Made by a program: the position numbers and the translations under genes. A DNA stretch of 64,000 nucleotides from an uncultured Pseudomonadota bacterium (GTDB lineage: Bacteria > Pseudomonadota > Gammaproteobacteria > CAJXQU01), in assembly GCA_913058255.1 (NCBI GenBank), contig CAJXQU010000002.1, forward strand, positions 1-64,000. The letters run 5' to 3'. Under the pieces are notes generated by a model. It was not told the DNA's origin. It ran no database searches and saw nothing but the letters and a program-made list of their open reading frames with translations. Below are positions 45,435-55,534 of this stretch, one piece after another (the first letter of the stretch is position 1; each line of letters starts with the position of its first letter).

Positions 45435-45749
45435 ATGTCAGATATAGCAATGCAATCAGTTCTTGCTCAAATGCGAGCGATGCAATCCAGGGCGGAAGGT
45501 TTTCAAGCGAATCCGGTTCAGCAGCCATCAGGTAATTTTACTACTGTGATGACGTCTGCGATTAACCATGTCAACGAAACACAAAAGACCGCAGGTGAAA
45601 TGACCAAGGCTTATGAAACAGGGCAAGATGTGGAAATCGCTGATGTCATGGTGTCATTACAAAAGTCAAATGTAGCGTTTCAAGCAACTGTTCAAGTAAG
45701 AAACAAAATGGTTGAAGCTTATCAACAAATTATGAATATGCCGATCTAA
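45435..45749 (+). CDS. fliE: Flagellar hook-basal body protein FliE
   Basis: FliE joins the MS ring to the rod. The 104-residue length and the conserved C-terminus (DVEIADVMVSLQKSNVAFQA, VRNKMVEAYQQIMNMPI) are standard. It starts 13 bp after fleR and precedes fliF by 26 bp. Confidence 0.95.
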   Translation: MSDIAMQSVLAQMRAMQSRAEGFQANPVQQPSGNFTTVMTSAINHVNETQKTAGEMTKAYETGQDVEIADVMVSLQKSNVAFQATVQVRNKMVEAYQQIMNMPI

Positions 45750-45775
45750 TACGATCATGGAAATAAAGGAATAAC

Positions 45776-47440
45776 ATGGCAGAGAATCAAGTCGCAGCAC
45801 AGAGCAATCCAGTTCCCGCAAACCTGGTGCTTCCACCGCCTAGTCAGACCGGACACGTCTTAAGACAAGCGGGCTTACTCGTCGGAATCGCCGCTAGCGT
45901 AGCGTTAGGTGTTGCCGTCGTAATGTGGTCACAGACGCCAAACTATAGTTTACTTTTCGGGAATTTATCTGATCGTGATGCGAGTGCAGTGATAGACTCA
46001 TTACAAGGTTCAGGTATTGCTTATAAGGTAGATGAAGCTTCTGGCGGTATCATGATCCCAACCGCTAAGTTGCATGAAGCCCGTATGAAGTTGGCTGCAG
46101 CAGGCTTACCTAAAAGTAATAGTATGGGGTTTGAAATGCTGCAAGAAGAGCAGGGTTTCGGAACCAGCCAATTTATTGAGAAAGCGCGATATCAACGTGC
46201 GCTAGAAGCTGAGCTATCACGTTCTATTGCTAAGGTTGCGAATGTTAAAAGCGCTCGTGTTCATTTAGCTTTACCGAAGGAATCTGTTTTTGCTAGAGAC
46301 AAAAAAGATCCTAGTGCATCTGTCTTACTCGATCTTTATCCCGGTCGTCGTTTGGAAGACGGACAAGTAGCGGCAATTGCACACATGGTTGCAGCTAGTG
46401 TCCCTAACCTATTAATTTCTGGCGTCACAGTGGTTGATCAAACGGGGCGCTTATTAACACGAGCAGGAGCGAGTCAACTTGCAATAAGTTCCGAACGCTT
46501 CGACTATACAAAACGTGTTGAAAAATCATACGTGAAAAGAATAGAGAGTATCTTGCAACCGATTGTTGGTTTTAATGACGTACGTGCAGAAGTCACGGCT
46601 GATTTAGACTTTACATCAACAGAACAAACCAGCGAAACATTTAATCCGGATCTTCCTGCGGTAAGAAGTGAGCAATTGAGTGAAGAAAGTCGTTCTGGTG
46701 GTGCAGCAGCTGCTGGAGTTCCCGGAGCATTAACCAATCAACCACCGGGAAATGCTGCGGTGCCTGAAGAGGCCAATGGTGAAGCTGGAGAAAAGAGTTC
46801 TGCTGAAAAACAAAACCAATCGCGTAAAAAAGAGACGCGTAATTATGAGCTAGATAAAACCATTAGCCATACACAAAAAGCGATAGGTTCATTAGAAAAA
46901 ATATCAATTGCTGTGGTGTTAAACAACCCATCGACAACAGATGAGAAAGGTGTCATTTCTCAAATACAATACACGCCAACTGAAATAGAACGTTTTACCC
47001 AGTTAATCAAAAATTCTGTTGGATTCAATATTGCCCGTGGCGATACCGTTAGTGTCATTGCGACCAACTTTTTTGTCGCAGCTGCTGCTGAACCGTTACC
47101 TGAACTTGCCATTTGGGAACAACCTTGGGTGATGGATGTTGCCAAGCAGGCTTTAGGAGCAATTTTTGTACTGTACTTATTGTTCGGAGTATTACGCCCA
47201 ACAATGAAAAATATGATGAAAAAACCTGAACCTGTTACACAGAATGTAGTCATGATAGGTCCTGATGGTCAACCTGTACCTCCTGGTGGTCAGCAAGCAG
47301 TTACTGAGGATACTATTCCTCTTTTAGAGTTAGGCGCAACGGCTAGTTATGATACTAGTCTAAATTCAGTTAGAGATTTTGTGAAAGAAGAACCAAAACT
47401 AGCGGCGCAAGTTGCTAAAAATTGGGTAGGGGCTGAATAA
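45776..47440 (+). CDS. fliF: Flagellar MS-ring protein FliF
   Basis: FliF forms the membrane ring that anchors the rotor. An N-terminal membrane helix (GLLVGIAASVALGVAVVMW) is followed by the YscJ-type domain (YSLLFGNLSDRDASAVIDSL), the periplasmic RBM repeats with a Gly/Pro-rich region (about 300-350), a second membrane helix (LGAIFVLYLLFGVLRP) and a cytoplasmic tail ending in the FliG-binding segment (VRDFVKEEPKLAAQVAKNW). Length 554, normal. fliG starts directly after its stop. Confidence 0.96.
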   Translation: MAENQVAAQSNPVPANLVLPPPSQTGHVLRQAGLLVGIAASVALGVAVVMWSQTPNYSLLFGNLSDRDASAVIDSLQGSGIAYKVDEASGGIMIPTAKLHEARMKLAAAGLPKSNSMGFEMLQEEQGFGTSQFIEKARYQRALEAELSRSIAKVANVKSARVHLALPKESVFARDKKDPSASVLLDLYPGRRLEDGQVAAIAHMVAASVPNLLISGVTVVDQTGRLLTRAGASQLAISSERFDYTKRVEKSYVKRIESILQPIVGFNDVRAEVTADLDFTSTEQTSETFNPDLPAVRSEQLSEESRSGGAAAAGVPGALTNQPPGNAAVPEEANGEAGEKSSAEKQNQSRKKETRNYELDKTISHTQKAIGSLEKISIAVVLNNPSTTDEKGVISQIQYTPTEIERFTQLIKNSVGFNIARGDTVSVIATNFFVAAAAEPLPELAIWEQPWVMDVAKQALGAIFVLYLLFGVLRPTMKNMMKKPEPVTQNVVMIGPDGQPVPPGGQQAVTEDTIPLLELGATASYDTSLNSVRDFVKEEPKLAAQVAKNWVGAE

Positions 47441-48454
47441 ATGCCAGATACAAATGCACATACTGGTGCTGAAAAAGTAGCCGTTTTGATGATGGCACTC
47501 GGCGAAGATGTTGCTGCTGAGATCCTCAAACTTATGGGGCCGAAGGAAGTTCAACAAGTTGGTGTAGCGATGGCGGCAATGGATAATGTGCCCAAAGAAA
47601 TGGTGGAGTCTACATTAACTGAGTTTATTGGTGAGCTGCAAAAAGAAACCGGTTTAGGTGTTGGTTCAGATGACTACGTAAGAAATGTTCTCATTAGTGC
47701 CTTAGGTGAAGATAAAGCCGGCGGTATGATTGATCGAATCTTATTGGGTGGGAACACAAAAGGTTTAGAATCTCTTAAGTGGATGGAAGCTAAGGCGGTT
47801 GCTGAGCTTATTCGATTAGAACATCCTCAAATCATGGCCGTTGTTTTGTCCTATTTAGATAGTGATCAAGCTGCGAGTGTTTTAGCTGAATTTCCAGATA
47901 AGGTTCGTTCTGATGTGTTGATGCGAATCGCTAGCGTTGAAGGTGTTTTACCCATCGCAATGAATGAGCTTAATGAGATTTTAGAATCGCAATTAAAAGG
48001 TGGTTCTAGCATGAAGTCTTCAGGACTTGGTGGCATTAAAACAGCGGCGAATATTCTTAACTTTGTAGAAGGATCAAGTAGTGCTGCAATTATGGAGTTA
48101 GTAAAAGAGGCTGACGAAGATTTAGGGGCTGAGATTGAAGAATTAATGTTTGTCTTCGCTGATCTGATCGAAGTAGATGACCGTGGTATTCAAACGATCT
48201 TACGTGAAGTCCAAACCGATCAACTCGTTCTAGCACTTAAAGGTGCTGATAATGACCTGCAAGAAAAAGTCTTCAACAATATGTCCTCCCGTGCAGCCGA
48301 TATGCTGAAAGATGATTTAGAAACGTCAGGGCCTGTGAAACTCAGTGAAGTTGAAGAGGCTCAAAAAGAATTACTCGTTGTCGCAAGACGTCTTGCTGAT
48401 GAAGGGCAGATTTCACTTGGTGCTTCCGCTGGCGGCGAAGAGATGGTTGGCTAA
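47441..48454 (+). CDS. fliG: Flagellar motor switch protein FliG
   Basis: FliG couples stator torque to the rotor. All three domains are present: N-terminal FliF-binding (GAEKVAVLMMALGEDVAAEIL), middle (LIRLEHPQIMAVVLSYLD) and C-terminal torque domain (EEIEELMFVFADLIEVDDRGIQTIL, with charged residues, and NMSSRAADMLKDDLE). The 337-residue length is standard. TAATG junction with fliH. Confidence 0.97.
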   Translation: MPDTNAHTGAEKVAVLMMALGEDVAAEILKLMGPKEVQQVGVAMAAMDNVPKEMVESTLTEFIGELQKETGLGVGSDDYVRNVLISALGEDKAGGMIDRILLGGNTKGLESLKWMEAKAVAELIRLEHPQIMAVVLSYLDSDQAASVLAEFPDKVRSDVLMRIASVEGVLPIAMNELNEILESQLKGGSSMKSSGLGGIKTAANILNFVEGSSSAAIMELVKEADEDLGAEIEELMFVFADLIEVDDRGIQTILREVQTDQLVLALKGADNDLQEKVFNNMSSRAADMLKDDLETSGPVKLSEVEEAQKELLVVARRLADEGQISLGASAGGEEMVG

Positions 48455-49131
48455 TGTCTGACATAATTAAAAATTCAGATGAAGAAGGGTTAGAAAAGTG
48501 GAGTTTGCCATCCGTTCATGGTGATATTTTACCTTCTATTGATACGCTAAATACGACACGTCCCCCGACTGCAGATGAAATAGAAAGTCTTCATAAACAA
48601 GCTTATGAAGAAGGTTTTAATCTTGGGCGAAAAGAAGGACGCGCACTAGGATACAAAGAAAGTAATGATCGTGTCGAGCAAGAGCATCAAGAACGCACAG
48701 AAACGTTAAAAAATATTCTTAACTTATTAGCTGATCCATTGAGTAAATTGGACGATGAAGTAGAGCAAACTATTGCTGATATGGTTGCCTTGTTAGCCAA
48801 ACATTTAGTGCGTAGAGAATTAAAAAATAACGAAGGTGAAATTATTGGTGTCGTCCGACATGTCATGGGACATTTACCCATCTCTGCTCGTCACCCCCGC
48901 GTTCATTTACATCCAGAAGATCTAGAATTAGTAAAAAATGCTTTAGCCATTGGTGATGAAGAAGAATCATGGCGCTTAGAAGCCGATCCACTGATCAGTC
49001 GTGGCGGTTGTTTGGTAGAATCACAATCATCTTTCATAGATGCGACAGTTGAGGCAAGGTTAGCAGCACAAGTATCACAAATGTTTGGTGGCGAACGCCA
49101 CAACGATCAGGATGATGAGCGTGCAGACTAA
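48454..49131 (+). CDS. fliH: Flagellar export regulator FliH
   Basis: FliH is the stator-like partner of the export ATPase FliI. The 225-residue protein has the variable N-terminus, the glycine-spaced helix ([21 protein letters not shown] with GxxxG-like spacing) and the conserved C-terminal domain ([27 protein letters not shown]). It overlaps fliG by one base and fliI by about 20 bases. Confidence 0.93.
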   Translation: MSDIIKNSDEEGLEKWSLPSVHGDILPSIDTLNTTRPPTADEIESLHKQAYEEGFNLGRKEGRALGYKESNDRVEQEHQERTETLKNILNLLADPLSKLDDEVEQTIADMVALLAKHLVRRELKNNEGEIIGVVRHVMGHLPISARHPRVHLHPEDLELVKNALAIGDEEESWRLEADPLISRGGCLVESQSSFIDATVEARLAAQVSQMFGGERHNDQDDERAD

Positions 49132-50494
49132 TCGTAATCCCATTTGGAAAGAACGTTTAGCAAGTTACGAAGAACGTCTTCAAACAGCTGTTCCAGTCGT
49201 CGTTGAAGGCAAGCTCACGCGTATGGCAGGTCTTACTCTTGAAGCTGAGGGCTGCGAAGCTGCGGTGGGTGATCGCTGTCTGATCAAGGCTCAAAATGGC
49301 AGTTCAATTGAAGCCGAAGTTGTTGGTTTTGAAGGAGAGAAACTTTTCCTTATGCCCATTGGATCGATCAATGGTTTATCGCCGGGTTCAAGAGTTATTC
49401 CTATAGGCAGAGCAGGGGATGTTCCCGTTGGCTACGGACTACTTGGTCGTGTGCTTGATGGCACTGGTCGCCCTCTTGATGGTCGTGGACCACTAAAGGT
49501 CGATGAGAGTTTTCCTCTTCAAGGCCGCACAATTAACCCATTAAAACGTCACCCAATTCACGAACCACTCGATGTCGGCGTTCGGGCGATAAACACATTA
49601 CTGTCGGTCGGTGGCGGACAACGGTTAGGTCTCTTTGCACCCAGTGGCGTCGGTAAAAGTGTCTTGTTAGGCATGATGACACGCTTTACAAATGCAGACG
49701 TTATTGTAGTCGGCTTAATCGGAGAACGTGGTCGTGAAGTAAAAGAATTTATTGATCATATTCTTGATGATGATGCTCGTTCACGATCAGTCGTGGTTGC
49801 AACACCCGCAGATATGCCGCCATTAATGCGAATGCATGGAGCTGCTACGGCAACAAGTATTGCAGAGTATTTTCGAGATCAGGGTAAGCATGTCTTGCTA
49901 TTAATGGATTCATTAACACGCTACGCACAAGCACATCGTGAAATCGCATTAGCTATTGGCGAACCGCCAGCGACACGTGGTTTTCCGCCATCTGTATTTG
50001 CACAGTTACCTCATCTCGTTGAGCGCGCTGGAAATGGAGATCAAGGAGGTGGATCTATCACAGCCTTTTATACTGTATTAATGGAAGGTGATGGCAATAG
50101 TGATCCTGTTGCAGAATCTGCACGTGCGATACTTGACGGACACATCGTTTTATCACGAAGCCTAGCGGAATCAGGGCACTTTCCTGCGATAGATATTGAA
50201 GCTTCGATCAGCCGAGCGATGAACCAAGTTACGACACCTGAGCATCAAAAAACAGCACGGGACTTTCGTCATTATTTTTCTTTATATGAAAAGAATAAAG
50301 ACTTACTCAATGTTGGTGCCTATAAAGCGGGAAGCAATCCAGATCTTGATCGAGCTATCGAATTACAACCGTATTTACAAGGGTTTTTGCGCCAAGGAAT
50401 AGATGAAAAAGTAACACTGCAAGAAAGTTTAAATCAGTTGACTACAATCATCGAAGCAAACCTAGTTCAAACACGACAGGAGGTTGCTAAATGA
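49112..50494 (+). CDS. fliI: Flagellar export ATPase FliI
   Basis: FliI is the F1-beta-like ATPase of flagellar type III secretion. Walker A is [17 protein letters not shown] and Walker [19 protein letters not shown]; the family signatures [16 protein letters not shown] and [15 protein letters not shown] are intact. I take ATG 49112 (or 49115), inside the end of fliH and behind a CAGGA site. The ORF could be extended to 49085, but that part has no family similarity. Length about 460. Confidence 0.95.
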   Translation: MMSVQTNRNPIWKERLASYEERLQTAVPVVVEGKLTRMAGLTLEAEGCEAAVGDRCLIKAQNGSSIEAEVVGFEGEKLFLMPIGSINGLSPGSRVIPIGRAGDVPVGYGLLGRVLDGTGRPLDGRGPLKVDESFPLQGRTINPLKRHPIHEPLDVGVRAINTLLSVGGGQRLGLFAPSGVGKSVLLGMMTRFTNADVIVVGLIGERGREVKEFIDHILDDDARSRSVVVATPADMPPLMRMHGAATATSIAEYFRDQGKHVLLLMDSLTRYAQAHREIALAIGEPPATRGFPPSVFAQLPHLVERAGNGDQGGGSITAFYTVLMEGDGNSDPVAESARAILDGHIVLSRSLAESGHFPAIDIEASISRAMNQVTTPEHQKTARDFRHYFSLYEKNKDLLNVGAYKAGSNPDLDRAIELQPYLQGFLRQGIDEKVTLQESLNQLTTIIEANLVQTRQEVAK

Positions 50495-50925
50495 AACGCT
50501 CAAATCGAATGAATACTATTATCAGTTTAACAGCGAATCAAAAAGAGACAGCAGCGAAGCAACTTGCACATTCTCAAGAACTGTTAGAACAGAGTCAAAC
50601 TCAGTTAGCTGATATGAAGCGTGTTAGAGAAGGTTACTCAGTACAACTATATAGTAAGACTTCTGATCCGCGATCAGTATCTGAAATGCAAGGCATAAGA
50701 ATTTTCATACAACAGCTAGATGTAGCGATTCAACAATTAGAGCAACAGTTATTAGAACGAACAAATGCGAGTCAAATGCATCAAGATCAATGGATGAAAC
50801 TCCGCAATAAAACACAAGCGTTGAGTGATATAAAAGTCCGTTACAAAAAAGATGAACAAAAGACCGTCGATCAAAGAGAACAATTTGAATCTGATGAACT
50901 GTCACAGAGAAAAGGAAATAAATAA
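50491..50925 (+). CDS. fliJ: Flagellar export chaperone FliJ
   Basis: The 144-residue protein is almost entirely coiled coil and Gln/Glu/Lys-rich, typical of FliJ, the central-stalk protein of the export ATPase. It overlaps fliI by 4 bp. The identification depends mainly on position and coiled-coil character, since FliJ sequences diverge fast. Confidence 0.85.
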   Translation: MKRSNRMNTIISLTANQKETAAKQLAHSQELLEQSQTQLADMKRVREGYSVQLYSKTSDPRSVSEMQGIRIFIQQLDVAIQQLEQQLLERTNASQMHQDQWMKLRNKTQALSDIKVRYKKDEQKTVDQREQFESDELSQRKGNK

Positions 50926-51674
50926 TGTCTCGTTGGAAAGCTTCTGGAATACATTTATTCATTAGTGGATTGATCGCATTAAGCGTAGCCGCAGTGATGT
51001 TTTTTATTTGGTATCCACAACCTTACTTTGAAGCACTTGGTGGCAAGCGTTTATTAATTATATTACTGAGTGTTGATTTGGTTTTAGGACCGATGATCAC
51101 ATTAATAATATACAATGAGAAAAAGAAAAGTCTCAAATATGACCTTGCAATCATAGGCTTTATTCAACTATCAGCACTTTTTTATGGAGCATCGGTTCTA
51201 TTCGAGGCTAGACCAGTTTTTTTAGTATTTACAGTCGATCAGTTTGAAGTTGTTTCTGCTAGAGACTTGCTACCTGAAGAATTAAATAAGGTGGAAAATG
51301 AACGCTATAAATCGTTATCAATTACGGGACCGGAGCTAGTCACAGCTATGATGCCTAAAGAAATTGAAGAAAGACAAAAAATTCTTTTTTCTGCTCTTGA
51401 TGGAGGGCCCGATCTACAAGGAATGCCGCAGTATTATGTTCCTTACATGGATACAAAAGATGAAGTTGTTAGTCGAATAAAGTCGTTAAATGATCTTTCT
51501 AAAGTTCGTTCTGATTTCAAAACAGAAATAATTATGCAGGCTAAGCAGGATGGTTATGAAAAATCTACGATTGGTTACCTTCCGGTACATGCTGGAAATG
51601 TTTTTATCACGGCGATTATGAATACTAAAACAGCTGAGATTATTAAGTTAGTTAATATTGATCCATGGGGATAG
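50925..51674 (+). CDS. TfpX/TfpZ-like type IV pilin accessory protein
   Basis: The 249-residue protein has an N-terminal membrane region with the family pattern SRWKASGIHLFISGLIALS, FIWYPQPYFEALGG and LSVDLVLGPMITLIIYNEKK, then further hydrophobic segments (about 68-95) and a soluble C-terminal domain. In Pseudomonas and related bacteria TfpX/TfpZ proteins sit next to pilA and affect pilin display. Here the gene shares a TAATG junction with fliJ, placing it in the flagellar operon. Its job there is unknown. Confidence 0.78.
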   Translation: MSRWKASGIHLFISGLIALSVAAVMFFIWYPQPYFEALGGKRLLIILLSVDLVLGPMITLIIYNEKKKSLKYDLAIIGFIQLSALFYGASVLFEARPVFLVFTVDQFEVVSARDLLPEELNKVENERYKSLSITGPELVTAMMPKEIEERQKILFSALDGGPDLQGMPQYYVPYMDTKDEVVSRIKSLNDLSKVRSDFKTEIIMQAKQDGYEKSTIGYLPVHAGNVFITAIMNTKTAEIIKLVNIDPWG

Positions 51675-51722
51675 TTATTTAGTTGACTTTTGAAGATCTT
51701 AATTAAGGTTTCATTGAGGCTT

Positions 51723-51751
51723 AATAGGGATTTATATAAACCCTATTTTTT
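51723..51751 (+). terminator. Rho-independent terminator of the fli operon
   Basis: AATAGGG and CCCTATT, extended by an internal TTTA/TAAA pairing, form a hairpin followed by six T residues, about 50 bp after the TfpX/Z-like gene. It marks the end of the flagellar transcript. Confidence 0.85.
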
Positions 51752-52421
51752 AACTCTTCGTCCGTAGAACTTAATTTCGAAGTAGAAAAAATCTATTGTA
51801 CCTTGCATTGCATTTTTGAGTAATGCACTTTCTTTATATTTACATCCTTTTAATTCCTGATGGTTTTAGCGGTTTAGGCCTAGAGGTTGCTTAAAATAAA
51901 ATTGCGCTTCAGCTTGATACTGTTGAAGTCATTTTTATAGTCCATAATCACTTCTATCATTCATAACATCACCTAATGAAAAGAGCTTGTTATTCGGGCC
52001 GTTCATCAAAAAAAATCTGAACATAAAACTCTATTCCCTAGTGACTTTTTTAGATGTAAACAGAGTCCCTTATTTATATGAACACTTACCGCCACTGACT
52101 AATTAATGCTTAGAACACTACAACAGGTTCTGGACATCACACAAATAAATCATCAGCTTCTCCACAATAGAACGGTTGTGCTCGGCCAACATGCCCTAGA
52201 TTAGATGTGAGAAAGTTATTCCAAAAAGACTTACAGCTAGAATAGTGTATTATTTTAAACACATAGTCGACGGCATAATGGTTGTTATGCACTAGATAGC
52301 TGGTCGTTAGTTTTATTGAAGAAAATACATCCGACTGATTCGAAGACTATAAAGCACGATAGTTATATAACTTTGAATACTAAATAATTTAATAATAAAG
52401 TACCCAGAGGAGTTGAAAGCT
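51752..52421. other. Long intergenic region between the flagellar operon and the antiporter gene
   Basis: I see no intact gene in these 670 bases. On the minus strand around 52125-52200 a short open stretch (MLAEHNRSIVEKLMIYLCDV) might be a gene remnant, but I cannot place it. The last 100 bp should hold the promoter of the antiporter gene. Confidence 0.35.
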
Positions 52422-54155
52422 ATGTCAAAAAGTTCCGGTTTTTTTAGTGTGTTTTTGAAAGATAAAATTGTAGCGAAGCCTGGTTTTAATCGATGGTGGT
52501 TACCACCAATATCGGTAGCAATACACATGTGTATTGGATCAGTGTACGCATGGAGTATCTTTAATCCTGCTTTAGTTAAACAATTGGGAGTCGTTACTAC
52601 TTCTGCAGACGACTGGAGTTTAAGTTCGGTCGTATACATTTTTTCCTGTGCAATTGTTTTTCTAGGCTTAGCAGCGGCTTTCGCGGGCAAATGGCTTGAA
52701 GAAGTGGGACCTAGAGCAACCGGTGTTTTATCCGCAATCTGTTGGGGAGGAGGGTTCCTAATCGGTAGTGTGGGCATTGTCTCGCACGAACTATGGTTAA
52801 TCTACCTAGGTTACGGCGTACTCGGAGGTTGTGGCCTTGGTCTTGGTTACATAACGCCCGTTAGTACCTTAATCAGATGGTTTCCTGATCGTCGTGGTAT
52901 GGCTACAGGTATGGCTATTATGGGATTTGGTGGTGGTGCTATGATCGGTGCACCTTTGATCTCATACTTACTAGGTCTATTTTATAAAGCTCCTCAATAT
53001 CTTGGTAAGGTCGCTGATGTTGAGTTAATTACGGATGCAGGACGTCGCTTTGCAGAAGTTGCCGGTAATAAAATTGAAGTTGTTGTAGCAACCGCAGCAG
53101 ATATGGCTAAAACACCGTTGTCTGGCCCTGAAGGTGTCTATGTCGTTGGTACTGGCGATACTGGTGCGGCAAGTGTTTTCATAACCTTGGGGTTGCTCTA
53201 TTTTGTTATCATGATCATAGCTTCATTTTCTTTCCGTGTTCCAGCAAAAAACTGGAGCCCAGAAGGTTGGGATGCACCAGAGCAAACGGAGAGTTCCAAA
53301 AAACTCATTACGAACGATCATGTTCATATTAATGAGTCCATTAAAACACCACAATTTTATCGCTTGTGGATAATGCTCTGTCTAAATGTAACGGCAGGTA
53401 TCGGCGTGATTGGCGTAGCAAAAACCATGATCACGGAAATATTCGGCTCAACTTTGCCGCATATAGTCGATGCAAAATTTGCGGCAACCTATGTGCTTAT
53501 GATCAGCTTGTTTAATATGTGCGGGCGTTTTATCTGGGCCTCACTTTCTGATGTGATTGGGCGTAAAAATACCTATCACTGCTTCTTTGTTCTGGGCCTA
53601 TTACTCTACGTGTCGATTCCTTATGCAGCTACAGCGGTCAGTGTCGATCCTGCGGTAATGTGGTTGGTAATGTTTTATGCTGCAACGATGATCATCTTCA
53701 GTATGTATGGTGGAGGCTTCGCTACCATACCAGCATATATAGCAGATGTATTCGGTACGCATCACGTCGGTGGTATTCATGGTCGTTTACTTACCGCTTG
53801 GAGTGCTGCCGGTATCTTAGGCCCTTTAGCGATAACCTATCTACGTCAAAGCTCATTAACGGATGCGTTAAATAATCTAGCATTAAAAGTTGAGCCAGCC
53901 GTTTTTAAGGAAAAATTTGGTGTCGGCATTGAGAATTTGCAAGAGCTTATACGGGCAAAAACAGTGACGATTAGTAATCTAATGGAAATCGTTCCAGAAG
54001 GAACTATTGATCCAACAGCAAGCCTCTATAACACAACTATGTACACCATGGCTGGATTGTTGGTAATAGCCTTCTTTGCAAATTTGTATATGAATAAGGT
54101 TGATGAAAAGCATCATATCCAAAATACTCACCCTGAGTCTGCACTCGAAAGCTAA
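52422..54155 (+). CDS. OFA-family MFS transporter (oxalate/formate antiporter type)
   Basis: The 577-residue MFS protein has 12 predicted membrane segments and the OFA-family start RWWLPPISVAIHMCIGSVYAWSIFNPALVK. The MFS signature appears in WFPDRRGMATGMAIMGFGGGA and RFIWASLSDVIGRKN. A hydrophilic insertion lies at about 195-250 in the first half and another between halves. The substrate is probably a small mono- or dicarboxylate; pyruvate or oxalate/formate cannot be told apart by sequence. Start ATG 52422 has an AGAGGAG site. Confidence 0.88.
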   Translation: MSKSSGFFSVFLKDKIVAKPGFNRWWLPPISVAIHMCIGSVYAWSIFNPALVKQLGVVTTSADDWSLSSVVYIFSCAIVFLGLAAAFAGKWLEEVGPRATGVLSAICWGGGFLIGSVGIVSHELWLIYLGYGVLGGCGLGLGYITPVSTLIRWFPDRRGMATGMAIMGFGGGAMIGAPLISYLLGLFYKAPQYLGKVADVELITDAGRRFAEVAGNKIEVVVATAADMAKTPLSGPEGVYVVGTGDTGAASVFITLGLLYFVIMIIASFSFRVPAKNWSPEGWDAPEQTESSKKLITNDHVHINESIKTPQFYRLWIMLCLNVTAGIGVIGVAKTMITEIFGSTLPHIVDAKFAATYVLMISLFNMCGRFIWASLSDVIGRKNTYHCFFVLGLLLYVSIPYAATAVSVDPAVMWLVMFYAATMIIFSMYGGGFATIPAYIADVFGTHHVGGIHGRLLTAWSAAGILGPLAITYLRQSSLTDALNNLALKVEPAVFKEKFGVGIENLQELIRAKTVTISNLMEIVPEGTIDPTASLYNTTMYTMAGLLVIAFFANLYMNKVDEKHHIQNTHPESALES

Positions 54156-54182
54156 GATAAGAATACCCCTCGTAATATCCTT

Positions 54183-54225
54183 AACCAACAAATACTTTAC
54201 AGAAAGTATTTGTTGGTTTTTTTCA
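54183..54225 (+). terminator. Rho-independent terminator after the OFA transporter
   Basis: AACCAACAAATACTTT and AAAGTATTTGTTGGTT form a perfect 16-bp stem with loop ACAG, followed by a long T-run. It is 28 bp after the stop codon. Confidence 0.93.
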
Positions 54226-54406
54226 ATCATTTATTTATTATAAATAAGATCGTGGTTTGTCTTGATTGATCTAAAGTTTTGAGAAGAGATGGAGCATCTA
54301 TTCAGTCTGTTGAACGGCTGCAGTCATGGCAAATTTGAATGTGTATTTGAACTTCCAGATGCATCATATTGTCCTAATAGGCATTGACTCTTTATAGGGA
54401 ACCCGC

Positions 54407-55225
54407 ATGAAAAAACTTAAACTAACAAACGCTGTTTGTACGCTTATCCTGTTACTCTCAACTAGTTCAATACTCGCAAATGAAAATACGGCGCTACAAA
54501 TCAGTATTAATGGTGCGCAACGAAGTGATCAAAATGTGATGCGCGATCAAGCACGACATCCGCAACAGACCCTAGCGTTTTTTGGGGTGAGAGCAAATTC
54601 AACTGTATTAGAAATATGGCCAGGTAAAGGTTGGTATACCGAGATATTGGCGCCTTATTTAAAGCAAGGTGGCGGCAAGTTTATTGCTGCGGGCTTTCCA
54701 CTACATGCTGGGCCGCAATGGCGTCAGAACATGCAACAGAAATTTCAAGATGATTTGGCTAGCAAACCATCTTATTATGATGCGGTCAGTTTTGTTGAAA
54801 TAGGCCCTCCTTCTTTTTGGACATTAGGAAAAGAGAATAGTGTCGATACCGTTTTAACTTTTCGAAATGTCCATAACTGGATCAAAGGCGGCTACGAAAA
54901 AGAAGTGTTCAATGCCATGTATAAAGTACTTAAATCAGGTGGGGTGCTGGGCATAACTGAACACAGAGCTAATCCAAACACCGATATTGAGACTATGAAA
55001 AAATCGGGTTATATAACAGAGCAACGGGTGATTCAACTAGCTGAGGAAGTTGGGTTTTTGTTGGAAAGCTCTACAGAAATCAATGCCAATCCAAACGATA
55101 CGAAAAACTATGCTGCAGGTGTTTGGACATTACCACCGACCTTGAGGTTGGGTGATGAAAATAGAGAGGAATATGTCGCCATTGGTGAAAGTGATCGGAT
55201 GACGCTTAAATTTAAAAAGCCATAA
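54407..55225 (+). CDS. Exported class I methyltransferase-like protein
   Basis: The 272-residue protein begins with a Sec signal peptide (LTNAVCTLILLLSTSSILA, cleavage near residue 25). The rest is a Rossmann methyltransferase fold: motif I is VLEIWPGKGWYTEILAPYL, and FRNVHNWI and LKSGGVLGITEHRA follow the family. This matches the 'predicted methyltransferase' group COG4798, which often carries a signal peptide. How it would obtain SAM in the periplasm is not clear, so it may not be an active methyltransferase. Confidence 0.8.
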   Translation: MKKLKLTNAVCTLILLLSTSSILANENTALQISINGAQRSDQNVMRDQARHPQQTLAFFGVRANSTVLEIWPGKGWYTEILAPYLKQGGGKFIAAGFPLHAGPQWRQNMQQKFQDDLASKPSYYDAVSFVEIGPPSFWTLGKENSVDTVLTFRNVHNWIKGGYEKEVFNAMYKVLKSGGVLGITEHRANPNTDIETMKKSGYITEQRVIQLAEEVGFLLESSTEINANPNDTKNYAAGVWTLPPTLRLGDENREEYVAIGESDRMTLKFKKP

Positions 55226-55252
55226 TTTTAAAAAAAATCAATATCTTAAGGC

Positions 55253-55320
55253 GGTTTCGAGTCATAAATGCAATAAAATAATGCAATAAAATAATGCAAT
55301 GAGTTAAGTAACTCGAAACC
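55253..55320. repeat. 13-bp tandem repeats enclosed in an inverted repeat
   Basis: AATGCAATAAAAT is repeated 2.6 times at 55267-55300. The array is enclosed by a perfect 10-bp inverted repeat GGTTTCGAGT (55253-55262) / ACTCGAAACC (55311-55320). It lies just downstream of the methyltransferase gene. Function unknown. Confidence 0.75.
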
Positions 55321-55365
55321 CTCTCAAAATTTCATGAGGAGAACGGCTGCCCAGACATTTTAGCG

Positions 55366-55437
55366 TGGTTAACTCAAACTAGAGATACGTAAGAGTTAAC
55401 CATGAGACTGAAATTCTCCCTGCTGAAGTCGTTCAGC
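55366..55437. repeat. Two further inverted repeats
   Basis: TGGTTAACTC (55366-55375) pairs with GAGTTAACCA (55393-55402). A second hairpin, GCTGAA-GTCG-TTCAGC, is at 55422-55437. Neither has a T-run. Together with the repeat at 55253 they make this 309-bp spacer unusually rich in hairpins. No gene is seen in it. Confidence 0.6.
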
Positions 55438-55534
55438 GTTCAGAATGACCTTTTTAAGAAGTCATCTTGGGCTTTTGGAAGGAGCTCATTATCGAACTCC
55501 CAATAATTATGGCACCTTGGATCAACTTATAAAC

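Noticed and set aside
55253-55320. Possible CRISPR array
   Set aside because: The 13-bp units are directly adjacent without unique spacers, and no cas genes are seen anywhere in the window.
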